A DNA stretch of 64,000 nt from Thermoplasmata archaeon (GTDB taxonomy: Archaea > Thermoplasmatota > Thermoplasmata > Lutacidiplasmatales > UBA184). The position numbers were made by a program, and so were the translations under genes. The DNA lies in NCBI GenBank assembly GCA_027314915.1, contig DAHUZZ010000007.1, positions 1 through 64,000 on the forward strand, read 5' to 3'. This document shows, piece by piece, positions 50,342-60,436 of the stretch (the stretch's first letter is position 1; the number at the start of each line of letters is the position of its first letter). The notes under the pieces are model-generated. The model ran no database searches, was not told the DNA's origin, and saw only the letters and a program-made list of their open reading frames with translations.

Positions 50342-50950
50342 TCAATCGGACGCCGGACCCCAGGACGACGTCCAGCTGGACAGCCGTTCCTCGACGGCCG
50401 AGGACTCGGCCCGGAAGCGTCGGATCAGGTCGCCCACCCGCGCGGCGGCCTCGCGCCGGAAGGAATCGGGCAGCTGGGCGAAGAGGTTCTCCTCCTCCGC
50501 GCGCGCGTGGGCGCTCCATCGGTCGGCCTCCCCGAGCAATGCCGCTTTGAACCGTTTCCGGGCCCCGGGCTCCTTCCTTCGCACGGCGTCGAAGTCCCGA
50601 CGGAACTCTTCCGAGGCTCGGACCGCCGCGTCGTGCTCCCGCCGACAGGCTTCCCGGGCCGCCTGAAGGGGCGAGCCCGGCAGCTGGTCCAGGGCGCCGT
50701 CGAGCATCTCGACGATCGTGTGGTGGATCTCGACCAGGAAGCGCCGGTGGATCTCGAGCCCCTCCTCGATCCGCTTCTCATCGAGCGCGGTCGTGGTGTC
50801 GAGCGAGCTCCCGAGGCGGCGGAACCCGGTGGCGAGCATCTCGAGCAGCGTGTTGTCCCGGCGCAGGATGGCCACCGGATCGAGCGATCGGGCCGGCGGC
50901 TCGGCCTGCGGAGGGATGGATCCCGCGGTCATACGGATCCTTCGGTTCAT
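50342..50950 (-). CDS. Hemerythrin-like (HHE-type) protein
   Basis: Helical protein with spaced His/Glu motifs IHRRFLVEIHHTIVEML, EHDAAVRA, HARAEEENLFAQLP. Confidence 0.65.
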   Translation of the reverse strand: MNRRIRMTAGSIPPQAEPPARSLDPVAILRRDNTLLEMLATGFRRLGSSLDTTTALDEKRIEEGLEIHRRFLVEIHHTIVEMLDGALDQLPGSPLQAAREACRREHDAAVRASEEFRRDFDAVRRKEPGARKRFKAALLGEADRWSAHARAEEENLFAQLPDSFRREAAARVGDLIRRFRAESSAVEERLSSWTSSWGPASD

Positions 50951-50996
50951 GCCGCGCCCGGTAGATAAGGCGGGCCCGTCCGACCGGGTCGACCGT

Positions 50997-51806
50997 TCAG
51001 AATCGGACGATGCTGCCCGTGGCGAGCGCCCGGCGCTCGAAGATCCCCCAGAGCGCCATCGCGAGGACGAGGCTCGCGAACGTGCCGAGGAGGAGGAAAC
51101 CCCAGTAGGGGAGCATCGTCGCGAGCCCGGCGCCGGCCACCGAGGCGCGGATCGCCGCCACGCCCCAGGTGAGCGGGAAGAGCTCGCCCGCGACGCGGAG
51201 GACCGGGGGCAGGAAGGAGAGCGGGAAGTTCACGCCGGAGAGGAGGAGTCCGGCGAAGAGGAAGATGTTCCCGAGGATGATCGAGGTCCGGAAGAAGAGG
51301 GCCACGCCCCCCAGGAAGAGCCCGAAGCCCACCATGGAGACGGTGGTCAGGAAGATCGAGAGCGCGAGGAAGGGGAAGTTCGCCCCGCCGAAACTCACGT
51401 GGTAGAGGAGCGCCGCGTAGAGGAGGCCGACGGTCACCGTCGCGAGGCTGACCAGGATGGGGATGACGCCCCGTCCCAGGTACATCGCGACCCGGTTCGC
51501 GGGCGAGACCAGGAGGTGCTCCATCGTCCCATGGTTCTTCTCCTGGTCGGTGGTCTGGCAGACCGAGAAGATGCTCGTGTAGGTGACCGTCGAGATGGCG
51601 TTGCCGAGCACGACGTACCCCACGCTCGCCTGCGCGTTGCCGGCGAGCGACGCGACGGTGGCGAAGAAGACCATCTGCGTGAGCGGCACGATGACGACGG
51701 AGCCGAACACGTAGTCGGCGCGCATGAAACCGAGCGACATCCTCGGGGCGAGGACCGCATTGGTCCAGAAGGTCCGCCAGATCGAGGCCCGGTGCGCGAC
51801 GGTCAT
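50997..51806 (-). CDS. ABC-2 type transporter permease
   Basis: DQEKNHGTMEHLLVSPANRVAMYLGR plus about 6 TMs. Internal ATG 51806. Confidence 0.85.
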   Translation of the reverse strand: MTVAHRASIWRTFWTNAVLAPRMSLGFMRADYVFGSVVIVPLTQMVFFATVASLAGNAQASVGYVVLGNAISTVTYTSIFSVCQTTDQEKNHGTMEHLLVSPANRVAMYLGRGVIPILVSLATVTVGLLYAALLYHVSFGGANFPFLALSIFLTTVSMVGFGLFLGGVALFFRTSIILGNIFLFAGLLLSGVNFPLSFLPPVLRVAGELFPLTWGVAAIRASVAGAGLATMLPYWGFLLLGTFASLVLAMALWGIFERRALATGSIVRF

Positions 51807-51817
51807 CTTCTCCTTCC

Positions 51818-52618
51818 CTAGTAGTCGCCCAGGTTCCCGGACTCGAGCACGTGCTGCTCGACCCGGCGGAAGATCGTGCCGGCGATGCCGATGTAGATGA
51901 GCGTCGTGGCGACCGCTCCCGCGATGTCCCAGTAGAGCCCCCAGGAGAAGCCGACGTATCCGGGGAGCGTCGCGTACCGGAGGGCGTCGAGCGCCCAGGT
52001 CGGCGGCAGGAGCAGGGCGATCGGGTTGGTCCAGAAGGGCAGCAGGATGACCGGGAACATGCAGCCGGTGCCGATGTAGAAGGCGAACTCGCCGAAGTTC
52101 TGGATGAACCCGGCGTACCGGGTGTAGACGTACACGGCCGCGAGCACCACGCCGACGCTCGCGAGCGTGAGCAGCACGAAGATGAACAGGACGGCGAAGG
52201 TGAGCGGCTGCTCGACGGGCAGGGGCCGCCGGTACGCGGCCGCGACCACCAGGTAGACCAGTACGCCCCCGACCAGCCCGGTGATCGCGTTCACGATCAC
52301 CCGGCCCGAGACGACCCAGAGGTACGGGGTCGGCGTGGTGAGCGTCGGCTCGAGGGTGCCGAGCTCGCGGTCCTGCCCGGTCGCCCAGCCGCTCCCGTAC
52401 AGCGTCTGGCCCCACATGCTCATCATCGCCGCCCCGAGCACCGCCTCGAGGACGAGCACGGGACCGGCGTACCGGTAGAGCTCGAACGCGGCGAACCCGA
52501 AGACCACGGGCGCGATCGTGCTGGGGATCACCCACTGCGGGTCCGCCAGGAAGCTCAGGAAGGCGAGACGGGTGGAGGCGGAGAGCGCGCGGAGCCGCGT
52601 CCCGGAGGCGTTCGCCAC
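51818..52618 (-). CDS. ABC-2 type transporter permease
   Basis: GSGWATGQDRELGTLEPTLTTPTPYLWVVSGRV plus 6 TMs. Confidence 0.85.
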   Translation of the reverse strand: MANASGTRLRALSASTRLAFLSFLADPQWVIPSTIAPVVFGFAAFELYRYAGPVLVLEAVLGAAMMSMWGQTLYGSGWATGQDRELGTLEPTLTTPTPYLWVVSGRVIVNAITGLVGGVLVYLVVAAAYRRPLPVEQPLTFAVLFIFVLLTLASVGVVLAAVYVYTRYAGFIQNFGEFAFYIGTGCMFPVILLPFWTNPIALLLPPTWALDALRYATLPGYVGFSWGLYWDIAGAVATTLIYIGIAGTIFRRVEQHVLESGNLGDY

Positions 52619-53599
52619 CTACAGCGCCTCCTCCTCCACCAGGTCGAGGTAGATGTCCTCCAACGAGGTGCGGCGCTCGCGGATCTCGATCTGGGGGCGG
52701 CCGGGGAGCGAGGACCGGACGCGGGGAAGGTCCACCTCGAGGCCACGCACCCGGAGCGTGATCCGTTCGAGGGGCCCGAACTCCTCCGTGAGGAGCCGGG
52801 AGACCCCGGGCAGCCTCCGGAGCCGATCCAGCTCCGCATCCTCGAAGTCGTGGCCCTCGAGCTCGATGGTACGGTCGCCGCCCACGAGCCCGCGGAGGGC
52901 GGCCACCGTGTCGGTCGCCACGATCCGCCCCCGGGTGAGGACGGCGATCCGCTGGCAGAGCTCCTCGGCCTCGAACATGTAGTGCGAGGTGAGGAAGATC
53001 GTGACCCCCCCCGCGACCAGGCTCCGGACGAACTTCCGGGTCTCGCGGGCGCTCTTCGGGTCGAGCCCGATCGTCGGTTCGTCCAGGAAGAGGATCTCCG
53101 GATCGTGGAGGAGCCCGCGGGCCAGGTGGAGCTTCTGCTTCATCCCCCGCGAGTACTCCTCGACGCGCCGGTCGGCCGCGTCCGACAGCCCGACCAGCTG
53201 GAGCATGTCGTCGATCCGCCGGTCCCGTCCCGCGAGCTCGATCCCGTACAGGTCCGCGAAGTACCGGAGGTTCTCGCGCCCGGAGACCCGGTTGTACAGG
53301 CCCCGCTCTCCGCCGAGGACCAGGCCGATCCGGGGGCGGATCCGGTAGGCCTCCTTCGCCACGTCGAGGCCGAGCACCTCGGCCCGTCCCGACGTGGGCA
53401 GGAGCAGCGTCGCGAGGATCTTCGTGAGCGTGGTCTTGCCCGCGCCGTTCGGGCCCAGGAGCCCGAAGATCTCGCCCCGGCGGACCTCCAGGTTCACCCC
53501 GCGGAGCGCCTCGGTGCGCACGACTTCGTTGAAGAGGAACCCCTTGCGCGCGCTGTAGACGCGCGTGAGGTCCTGGATCCGGATCGCGGGAGGCTCCAT
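52619..53599 (-). CDS. ABC transporter ATP-binding protein
   Basis: GPNGAGKTTLTKIL, YSRGMKQKLHLARGL, FLDEPTIGLDP. ATG 53599. Confidence 0.95.
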   Translation of the reverse strand: MEPPAIRIQDLTRVYSARKGFLFNEVVRTEALRGVNLEVRRGEIFGLLGPNGAGKTTLTKILATLLLPTSGRAEVLGLDVAKEAYRIRPRIGLVLGGERGLYNRVSGRENLRYFADLYGIELAGRDRRIDDMLQLVGLSDAADRRVEEYSRGMKQKLHLARGLLHDPEILFLDEPTIGLDPKSARETRKFVRSLVAGGVTIFLTSHYMFEAEELCQRIAVLTRGRIVATDTVAALRGLVGGDRTIELEGHDFEDAELDRLRRLPGVSRLLTEEFGPLERITLRVRGLEVDLPRVRSSLPGRPQIEIRERRTSLEDIYLDLVEEEAL

Positions 53600-53783
53600 G
53601 GAGGGCCCCTCCGTGACGACCGCTCTATTCAAAGGTTGCAGCATCCGACAGGGACGGCCGGACCCCGTACAAGCCCTCACGGCAGGCGAGGGCTGGCTCC
53701 CTCCGTGGAGGTGGCCGACCGGTTCCGCTTCCGGGCCCGAGCCCGGGGCGCCGGAACGGCCGGCGCGGAGCGCTCCGGCCAGT

Positions 53784-53790
53784 CTTTATA
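53784..53790 (+). promoter_or_regulatory. TATA box for 2-oxoacid dehydrogenase operon
   Basis: TTTATAT 33-39 nt before ATG 53823. Confidence 0.6.
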
Positions 53791-53822
53791 TCACGACCTT
53801 CGCGTGCGGCCGTCGAGCTCTC

Positions 53823-54902
53823 ATGGCCGAAGCCTCCACGACCCCCGAGGCGAGCCCCCGGACGCCGGCCGAGGACCTTTCACCGGACCAGCTCCGGGCC
53901 GCCTACCGGCTGATGGTCCTCGCGCGCTCCGTGGACGAGCGGTGCCTGGCCCTGCAACGCCAGGGTCGGATCGGGTTCTACGCCCCGCTCCAGGGCCAGG
54001 AGGCGGCGCAGGTCGGATGCGCCTGGGCGCTGCGGCCGGAGGACTGGATCTTCCCCGCCTACCGGGAGATCGCGGTCGCGCTCGTGCGGGGCGTCCCGCT
54101 GCAGGCCATCATCGACCAATTCTACGGCAACGCCGAGGACGAGGTCAAGGGTCGGCAGATGCCGAACCACTTCGGCTACCGCCAGTTCCGTTTCGTCACC
54201 GCGTCGAGCCCCGTCGGGACCCAGATCACGCAGGCGGTCGGGACGGCGATGGCGGCCAAGATGCGGAAGGAGCCCATCGTCACGATCTCCTTCTTCGGGG
54301 ACGGGACGACGAGCTCGAACGACTTCCACGCCGGGCTCAACTTCGCGGGCGTCTTCCAGGCGCCCTCGATCTTCTTCATCCAGAACAACCAGTGGGCGAT
54401 CTCGCTCCCGCGGGAACGCCAGACGCGCAGCGCGACGCTCGCGGAGAAGGCGCAGGCCTACGGGATCGCGGGGGTCGTCGTCGACGGGATGGACCTCTCC
54501 GCCGTCTACCGGGTCGTCCGCGAGGCCCGGGAACGGGCGCTCTCGGGGGGCGGGCCCACCCTGATCGAGGCGCAGGTCTACCGGCTCGGTCCGCACTCCA
54601 CCTCGGACGATCCGAAGCGGTACCGCACCGAGGCGGAGCTCGCCGAGTGGAAGGGACGGGACCCGATCGCCCGGATGAAGCAGCAGCTGCTCTCCTCGGG
54701 CGACCTGACCGAGGCGCAGGACCAGGAGTACTGGGGGGAGGCGCGCGAGCAGCTCGCCTCCGTCATCAAGCACGCCGAGAGCGTTCCCCCGGTCGCCCCC
54801 TCCACGCTCTTCGAGGACCTCTTCGCCCGGCCGACCCCGGCGCTCGAGGAGCAGCGGGCCGAACTCGAGCGCCTTCTCTCGGAGGGCGTGGTGAAACCAT
54901 GA
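53823..54902 (+). CDS. 2-oxoacid dehydrogenase E1 component alpha subunit (copy 1)
   Basis: GRIGFYAPLQGQEAAQVG; ThDP motif FFGDGTTSSNDFHAGLNFAGVFQAPSIFFIQNNQWAISLP; HSTSDDPKRYR. Confidence 0.95.
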   Translation: MAEASTTPEASPRTPAEDLSPDQLRAAYRLMVLARSVDERCLALQRQGRIGFYAPLQGQEAAQVGCAWALRPEDWIFPAYREIAVALVRGVPLQAIIDQFYGNAEDEVKGRQMPNHFGYRQFRFVTASSPVGTQITQAVGTAMAAKMRKEPIVTISFFGDGTTSSNDFHAGLNFAGVFQAPSIFFIQNNQWAISLPRERQTRSATLAEKAQAYGIAGVVVDGMDLSAVYRVVREARERALSGGGPTLIEAQVYRLGPHSTSDDPKRYRTEAELAEWKGRDPIARMKQQLLSSGDLTEAQDQEYWGEAREQLASVIKHAESVPPVAPSTLFEDLFARPTPALEEQRAELERLLSEGVVKP

Positions 54903-55876
54903 GCGAGCTCACTCTCGTGCAGGCCGTGAACCGCGGCCTCCAGCAGGCGATGCGCGCCGACCCGGACGTCGTCCTCCTCGGCGAGGACATCGGGGTGAAC
55001 GGTGGGGTGTTCCGGGCGACCGAGGGGCTCCAGAAGGAGTTCGGCGCCGACCGGGTGATCGACACCCCGCTCTCCGAGACCGGGATCGTCGGCACCGCCA
55101 TCGGGATGGCGCTCTACGGCCTCAAGCCGGTGCCCGAGATCCAGTTCCAGGACTTCATCTACCCGGCCTTCGACCAGATCGTGAGCGAGCTCGCCAAGTT
55201 CCGGTACCGGTCGGGCGGACAGTACCCCTGCCATGTGGTGCTCCGGGCGCCGTACGGGGGCGGGATCAAGGGCGGGCTTTACCACTCGCAGAGCGCCGAG
55301 GCCTACTTCGCGCACACCTCGGGGCTCAAGGTCGTGATCCCGAGCACGCCGGCCGACGCCAAGGGGCTGCTCCTCTCCGCGATCCACGACGAGGACCCGG
55401 TGCTGTTCTTCGAGCCGAAGCGGATCTACCGGGCGGTGACCGGCGAGGTGCCCGACGGGGACGTGCGGGTCCCGATCGGCACCGCGAGCATCGTGCGGGA
55501 CGGGACCGACGTGAGCCTCTTCGCCTACGGGGCGATGATCCCGCCGACGCTCAAGGCCGCCGAGAGCCTGGAGTCGGAGGGGATCTCCGCGGAGGTCATC
55601 GACCTGAGGACGCTCTCCCCGCTCGACGAGAAGGCGGTGCTCACCTCGGTCGAGAAGACCGGCCGCGCGGTCATCGTGCACGAAGCCCCCCGGTTCTGCG
55701 GGTACGGGGCCGAGCTCGCGGCGATCCTCGCGGAGAAGGCCTTCTTCTCGCTCAAGGCCCCCATCCAGCGCGTCACCGGCTGGGACACTCCGTTCCCCTA
55801 CGCCCTCGAGCATCTGTACCTGCCGAACGCCGAGCGGATCGTCCACGCGGCGCGCTCGACCGCCCGGGCCGGGTGA
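54899..55876 (+). CDS. 2-oxoacid dehydrogenase E1 component beta subunit
   Basis: VVLLGEDIGVNGGVFRATEGLQKEFGADRVIDTPLSETGIVG; EIQFQDFIYPAFDQI. ATGA overlap with E1-alpha. Confidence 0.95.
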   Translation: MSELTLVQAVNRGLQQAMRADPDVVLLGEDIGVNGGVFRATEGLQKEFGADRVIDTPLSETGIVGTAIGMALYGLKPVPEIQFQDFIYPAFDQIVSELAKFRYRSGGQYPCHVVLRAPYGGGIKGGLYHSQSAEAYFAHTSGLKVVIPSTPADAKGLLLSAIHDEDPVLFFEPKRIYRAVTGEVPDGDVRVPIGTASIVRDGTDVSLFAYGAMIPPTLKAAESLESEGISAEVIDLRTLSPLDEKAVLTSVEKTGRAVIVHEAPRFCGYGAELAAILAEKAFFSLKAPIQRVTGWDTPFPYALEHLYLPNAERIVHAARSTARAG

Positions 55877-55888
55877 GGGAACGGATCC

Positions 55889-57277
55889 ATGACGTTCGAG
55901 TTCCGGCTCCCCGACATCGGGGAGGGGGTCGCCGAGGGCGAGGTGGTCCACTGGTTCGTCGAGGAGGGCGGATCGATCCAGGAGGACGCCCCGCTCGTCT
56001 CCGTCCTGACCGACAAGGCGAACGTCGAGATCCCCTCGCCGCGCGGCGGCCGCATCGCGAAGCTGCACGCGAAGGAGGGCGAGAAGGTCAAGGTGGGCGC
56101 GCTCCTGGTCACGATCGAGGAGGCGGGGGCGACCGGGCCCGCCCCCGCCGCGGGCCAGACCCCGACCCCCGCCGCGGGCCCCTCCGGAGGCACGGCCGAG
56201 ACGGCCTCCTCCCGCGGAGCCGCGACTCCCTCGGCCGCAGTGCCTCCGCCGACCGCGGCTCCCCCGCCCACCCCGGCGCCCGCGGCGTCGGCGCGCGTCC
56301 TCGCCGCGCCGTACGTCCGACGCCTCGCCGCCGAGCGCGGGATCGACCTGTCCCAACTGCGTGGATCGGGGCCCAACGGGCGGATCACCGAGCAGGACCT
56401 GGACCATCCCACCCCCACGCCGGTCGCCGCTCCGGCGCCCGCACCCGCGGCGGCCCCCGCGGCCCGGGCGGTGCCCGAGGGGGCACCGGCCCCACGAACG
56501 GAGCCCGCCCACGCCCCCACCCCTTCGCGCGGCGCCCCCCCGAGCGCCGGCCCGCCCGTCGCGGCGGGCGCGGACGACGAGAGGATCCCGATCCGGGGCC
56601 TTCGGCGGGTCATCTCCGAGCACATGACCGAGGCGACCCACCGGGCCGCCCATTTCACCTACGTCGAGGAGATCGACGTTTCCGAGCTCGTGCGGACGCG
56701 CGAGAAGATGGCCCAGCACCTGGAGAAGCAGGGCACGCGGCTCACCTTCCTGCCGTTCATCATGAAGGCGGTGGTCGCGGGGCTCCGGGCCCACCCGCAG
56801 ATGAACGCGAGCATGGACGACGAGAAGAACGAGCTCGTCGTGCATCACCGCTACCACCTGGGGATCGCGATGGCCGCCCCGGAAGGGCTGATCGTGCCCG
56901 TGGTGCGCGAGGTGGACTCGAAGAGCGTCGGGCGGCTCGCCCGCGAGCTCCAGGACCTCAGCGAGCGCGGCCGCGCCGGAAAGCTCGGACGGTCCGAGCT
57001 CACGGGCAGCACCTTCACCATCACGAGCCTGGGCTCCCTTGGCGGCGTGCTCGCGACCCCCATCCTCAACTACCCGGAGGTCGCGATCCTCGGCGTCCAC
57101 AAGATCGTGCGCCGCCCGGTGTACCGGACCGACGGCACGCTCGGTCCGGCGGACCTGATGAACCTCTCCGTCTCGCTCGACCACCGGGTCATCGACGGGA
57201 TCGTCGGCGCCCAGTTCCTGAGCGTGGTCAAGGCGAACCTGGAGGACCCGCACCTGCTCTTCTCCGAGCTCGCCTGA
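55889..57277 (+). CDS. 2-oxoacid dehydrogenase E2 (dihydrolipoamide acyltransferase)
   Basis: Lipoyl motif VLTDKANVEIPSP, E3/E1-binding APYVRRLAAERGIDLSQLRGSGPNGRITEQDL, catalytic SVSLDHRVIDG. Confidence 0.95.
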   Translation: MTFEFRLPDIGEGVAEGEVVHWFVEEGGSIQEDAPLVSVLTDKANVEIPSPRGGRIAKLHAKEGEKVKVGALLVTIEEAGATGPAPAAGQTPTPAAGPSGGTAETASSRGAATPSAAVPPPTAAPPPTPAPAASARVLAAPYVRRLAAERGIDLSQLRGSGPNGRITEQDLDHPTPTPVAAPAPAPAAAPAARAVPEGAPAPRTEPAHAPTPSRGAPPSAGPPVAAGADDERIPIRGLRRVISEHMTEATHRAAHFTYVEEIDVSELVRTREKMAQHLEKQGTRLTFLPFIMKAVVAGLRAHPQMNASMDDEKNELVVHHRYHLGIAMAAPEGLIVPVVREVDSKSVGRLARELQDLSERGRAGKLGRSELTGSTFTITSLGSLGGVLATPILNYPEVAILGVHKIVRRPVYRTDGTLGPADLMNLSVSLDHRVIDGIVGAQFLSVVKANLEDPHLLFSELA

Positions 57278-58344
57278 TGACCGCCGCGGCGGCGCTCGAG
57301 GGGACGGTCCCGCTCCCCTACGGCCCCCCGGAGCTCTTGGCCGCGCTCGGCGAACGGTGGAGCGAGCAGCTGGTGAGCGCCTACCGTTGGATGACGCTCG
57401 CCCGGGCCCTCGACGGCCGGATGCTCGGGCTCCAGCGCCAGGGCCGGATCGGCTTCTACGGCCCGGCGACCGGCCAGGAGGCGGTGGGGGTCGGTGCCGG
57501 GCTCGCGAGCCGGCCGGAGGACTGGATCGTCCCGGGGCTGCGGGAGCAGCTCATCGCGCTCGTGCGCGGGCACCCGCTCGGCCGGTACGTGGACCACCTC
57601 TTCGCGAACGACCGGGACCCGGCGCGGGGCCGCCAGATGCCCTGCCACCCGAGCGCCCGGGAGGTCCATTACGTGTCGATGTCGAGCGTGATCGGCACCC
57701 AGATCACCCACGGGGTCGGGATCGGCTTCGCGCTCCAGCGGTCGAAGGACCCCGGGGTGGCCTTCACCTTCTTCGGCGACGGGGCCACCAGCTCGAACGA
57801 TTTCCACGCCGGGCTCAACTTCGCGGGCGTCTACCGGCTCCCCGTCGTCTTCTGCTGCACCAACAACCAGTGGGCGATCTCGCTGCCGGTCGAGCGCCAG
57901 ACCCGGGTCGAGCGGCTCTCCGACAAGGCGCCCGCCTACGGGATCCCCGGACGCCGGGTCGACGGGACCGACCTCATCGCCGTGATGGACGCGCTCCTCG
58001 CGGCGGGCGCGAGCGCGCGGGCGGGCGAGGGACCCACCCTCCTCGAGTTCGTGGTCTACCGGATGACCCCCCACTCGAGCTCCGACGACCCGTCCCGCTA
58101 CCAGGCCCCGGACTGGATGCTGCGGGCCCAGGCGCACGATCCCTACCGGCGGCTCGAGCAGCTCATCGACGCCCTCGGGCTCCTCTCCTCCGGGGCGCGC
58201 GCGGAGGTCGCGGCGGGGGCCGACGAGCAGGTGAAGCAGGCGATCCAGGAGGCGGAGCAGGTCGGTCCCCCGAGCGCCGAGTCGCTCACGACCGATGTCT
58301 GGGCGACCGGGCCCCGGCCCGCCGGTCCCGCCGGGGAGGCGTGA
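57277..58344 (+). CDS. 2-oxoacid dehydrogenase E1 component alpha subunit (copy 2)
   Basis: GRIGFYGPATGQEAVGVG; FFGDGATSSNDFHAGLNFAGVYRLPVVFCCTNNQWAISLP. TGATGA junction with E2. Confidence 0.95.
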   Translation: MTAAAALEGTVPLPYGPPELLAALGERWSEQLVSAYRWMTLARALDGRMLGLQRQGRIGFYGPATGQEAVGVGAGLASRPEDWIVPGLREQLIALVRGHPLGRYVDHLFANDRDPARGRQMPCHPSAREVHYVSMSSVIGTQITHGVGIGFALQRSKDPGVAFTFFGDGATSSNDFHAGLNFAGVYRLPVVFCCTNNQWAISLPVERQTRVERLSDKAPAYGIPGRRVDGTDLIAVMDALLAAGASARAGEGPTLLEFVVYRMTPHSSSDDPSRYQAPDWMLRAQAHDPYRRLEQLIDALGLLSSGARAEVAAGADEQVKQAIQEAEQVGPPSAESLTTDVWATGPRPAGPAGEA

Positions 58345-58347
58345 CGG

Positions 58348-59799
58348 ATGGCCGGCACCTACGCGCGCGAGACCGAGCTCCTCGTCATCGGGGGGGGGCC
58401 GGGCGGCTACATGGCCGCGATCCGGGCCGGGCAGCTCGGCAAGAAGGTCCTCCTCATCGAGCGGGACGAGCTCGGCGGGGAGTGCCTCAACCGGGGCTGC
58501 ATCCCCTCGAAGGCGCTCCTGCATGCCGGTGCCCTCTTCCACGAGGTCCGCACGCTCGGCCCCGAGATCGGGGTCGTCGCGGGCTCCCTCGCCTTCGACA
58601 TGGCGAAGGCCCAGGCCTCGAAGCAGGCGCTCGTGGCGAAGGAGCGGCAGGGCGTGGCGCTCCTGCTCAAGTCCGCCGGCGTCCAGGTCCTGAAGGGCAG
58701 CGCCCGGTTCACCGGGCCCCGCTCCGCGGAGTACATCGCCCCCGACGATGGCCGGGAGCGGATCGACTTCGGGGACGCCGTGATCGCGACGGGGGGCGTG
58801 CCGCTGGTCCTTCCCGGGTTCGAGCCGGACGGCCGGCAGGTGCTGACCGCCACGGACCTGCTCGACCTGAAGCAGCTGCCGAAGTCCCTCCTCGTCCTCG
58901 GCGGGGGCGTGAGCGGCTGCGAGCTCGGCGAGTTCTGCGCCCAGGCGGGCGTTGCCGTGACCATCGTCGAGCTCCTCCCGCAGCTCCTCCCCGGGCTCGA
59001 TCCCGATCTCGCCCGGGAGCTCACGGGGGCGTTCGAGAGGCTCGGCATCGCCGTGCGGACCGGGCACCGGGCGACCGGGGTGCGGCGCGACGCGGAGGGC
59101 GTGGTGCTCGGGGTGACCGCCCCCGACGGAGCCGCGAGCGAGCTCCGCGCCGAGCAGCTCTTCCTGACCATCGGCAAGCGCGCGGCCACGAAGGAGCTCG
59201 GGCTCGGCGAGGCCGGCGTGGAGGCGGACCCGCGGACGGGGGCCGTCCGGGTCGATGACCAGCAGCGGACCAACGTCCCGCACATCTTCGCGGTCGGGGA
59301 TGTGGGCCGGCTCCCGATGCTCGCCCACAAGGCCTACCGGGAGGGGATCGTCGCCGCCGAGGTCATCGCGGGGAGGACGACCCGGTACAATTTCCAGGTC
59401 ATCCCCTCGGTGGTCTTCACCACGCCCGAGATCGCCTCGGTGGGCCTGACCCTTGCCGAGGCGACGTCGGGAGGCTACGCCGCGGCGCGCGAGGCGCGCT
59501 TCCCCTACGCGGCGCTCGGCCGCGCCCACGCCTACCACGCGACCCAGGGGTTCCTCAAGGTCGTGGGCGACGATGCGTCGGGTCTCTTCCTGGGGCTCCA
59601 CGCGGTGGGCCGCAGCTCCGGCGAGTTCGCCGCGGAGGCCGCGCTCGCGATCGAGATGGGCGCGACGGTGCGCGACGTCGCCCAGACGATCCACCCGCAC
59701 CCGACGTTCTCCGAGCTGGTGCAGGAGGCGGCGCTCCTCTGGCTCCACGAGCCGATGCACGTCGCCCAGCGGAGGCGCGAGGTTGCCCGACGTCCGTGA
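58348..59799 (+). CDS. lpdA: Dihydrolipoamide dehydrogenase (E3)
   Basis: IGGGPGGYMAAIRAGQLG, GGECLNRGCIPSKALLH, IHPHPTFSELVQEAAL. Confidence 0.95.
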   Translation: MAGTYARETELLVIGGGPGGYMAAIRAGQLGKKVLLIERDELGGECLNRGCIPSKALLHAGALFHEVRTLGPEIGVVAGSLAFDMAKAQASKQALVAKERQGVALLLKSAGVQVLKGSARFTGPRSAEYIAPDDGRERIDFGDAVIATGGVPLVLPGFEPDGRQVLTATDLLDLKQLPKSLLVLGGGVSGCELGEFCAQAGVAVTIVELLPQLLPGLDPDLARELTGAFERLGIAVRTGHRATGVRRDAEGVVLGVTAPDGAASELRAEQLFLTIGKRAATKELGLGEAGVEADPRTGAVRVDDQQRTNVPHIFAVGDVGRLPMLAHKAYREGIVAAEVIAGRTTRYNFQVIPSVVFTTPEIASVGLTLAEATSGGYAAAREARFPYAALGRAHAYHATQGFLKVVGDDASGLFLGLHAVGRSSGEFAAEAALAIEMGATVRDVAQTIHPHPTFSELVQEAALLWLHEPMHVAQRRREVARRP

Positions 59800-60436
59800 G
59801 TGGGGGCTCCGCGAGTACGCGCCCGCCCTCGAGGCGATGCGCGCGCTGCGGGCGGCCCGCCAGCGGGGCGAGGTCGGGGATACGCTGCTCCTCCTGGAGC
59901 ACCCCCCGGTGGTCACCGTCGGGGTCCAGGGGAACGAGGGGGAGCCCGCTCCGGAGGGGCTACATGTCTACCGCGTGGAGCGCGGCGGGAAGTCGACCTA
60001 CCACGGTCCCGGCCAGCTCGTCGGGTACCCCATCGTGGACCTGGGCCCCCGCGGCCGGGACGTGCGCAGGTTCGTCCGCGAGGTCGAGCAGATCGTGATC
60101 GACGCGCTCGCCGAGGTGGGCGTACCGGCCGGGAGGCGGGAGGGCCGGCGGGGGGTCTGGACGGGGACGGAGCGCAAGATCGCCTCCGTGGGGATCGCGG
60201 TCGAGGGCTGGATCACCTTCCACGGGTTCGCCCTCAACGTCGTCAACGACCTCCGCCCGTTCGAGCTCATCCAACCGTGCGGGTTCGACGGCCGTATCAT
60301 GACCTCGGTGAGCCGGGAGCTCGGGCGCCCGGTGCCGGTCTCCGATCTCGTCGCCCCGGTGCGCCGCGCGTGGGACGCCCTCTTCGGGGCCCCGCCCGGA
60401 GCGCCCGGGCCGGTCGCCGCGGTCGCGTCGGCATGA
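59783..60436 (+). CDS. lipB: Lipoyl(octanoyl) transferase LipB
   Basis: LLLLEHPPVVTVGVQG, RVERGGKSTYHGPGQLVGYPIVDL, RKIASVGIAVEGWITFHGFALNV, PCGFDGRIMTS. TTG start inferred. Confidence 0.9.
   Translation: MPDVREWGLREYAPALEAMRALRAARQRGEVGDTLLLLEHPPVVTVGVQGNEGEPAPEGLHVYRVERGGKSTYHGPGQLVGYPIVDLGPRGRDVRRFVREVEQIVIDALAEVGVPAGRREGRRGVWTGTERKIASVGIAVEGWITFHGFALNVVNDLRPFELIQPCGFDGRIMTSVSRELGRPVPVSDLVAPVRRAWDALFGAPPGAPGPVAAVASA

Noticed and set aside
51851-53600. Upstream part of 1341-aa ORF as an extension of E1-beta
   Set aside because: Antisense to the ABC transporter genes; the E1-beta domain starts at ATG 54899 with ATGA coupling.
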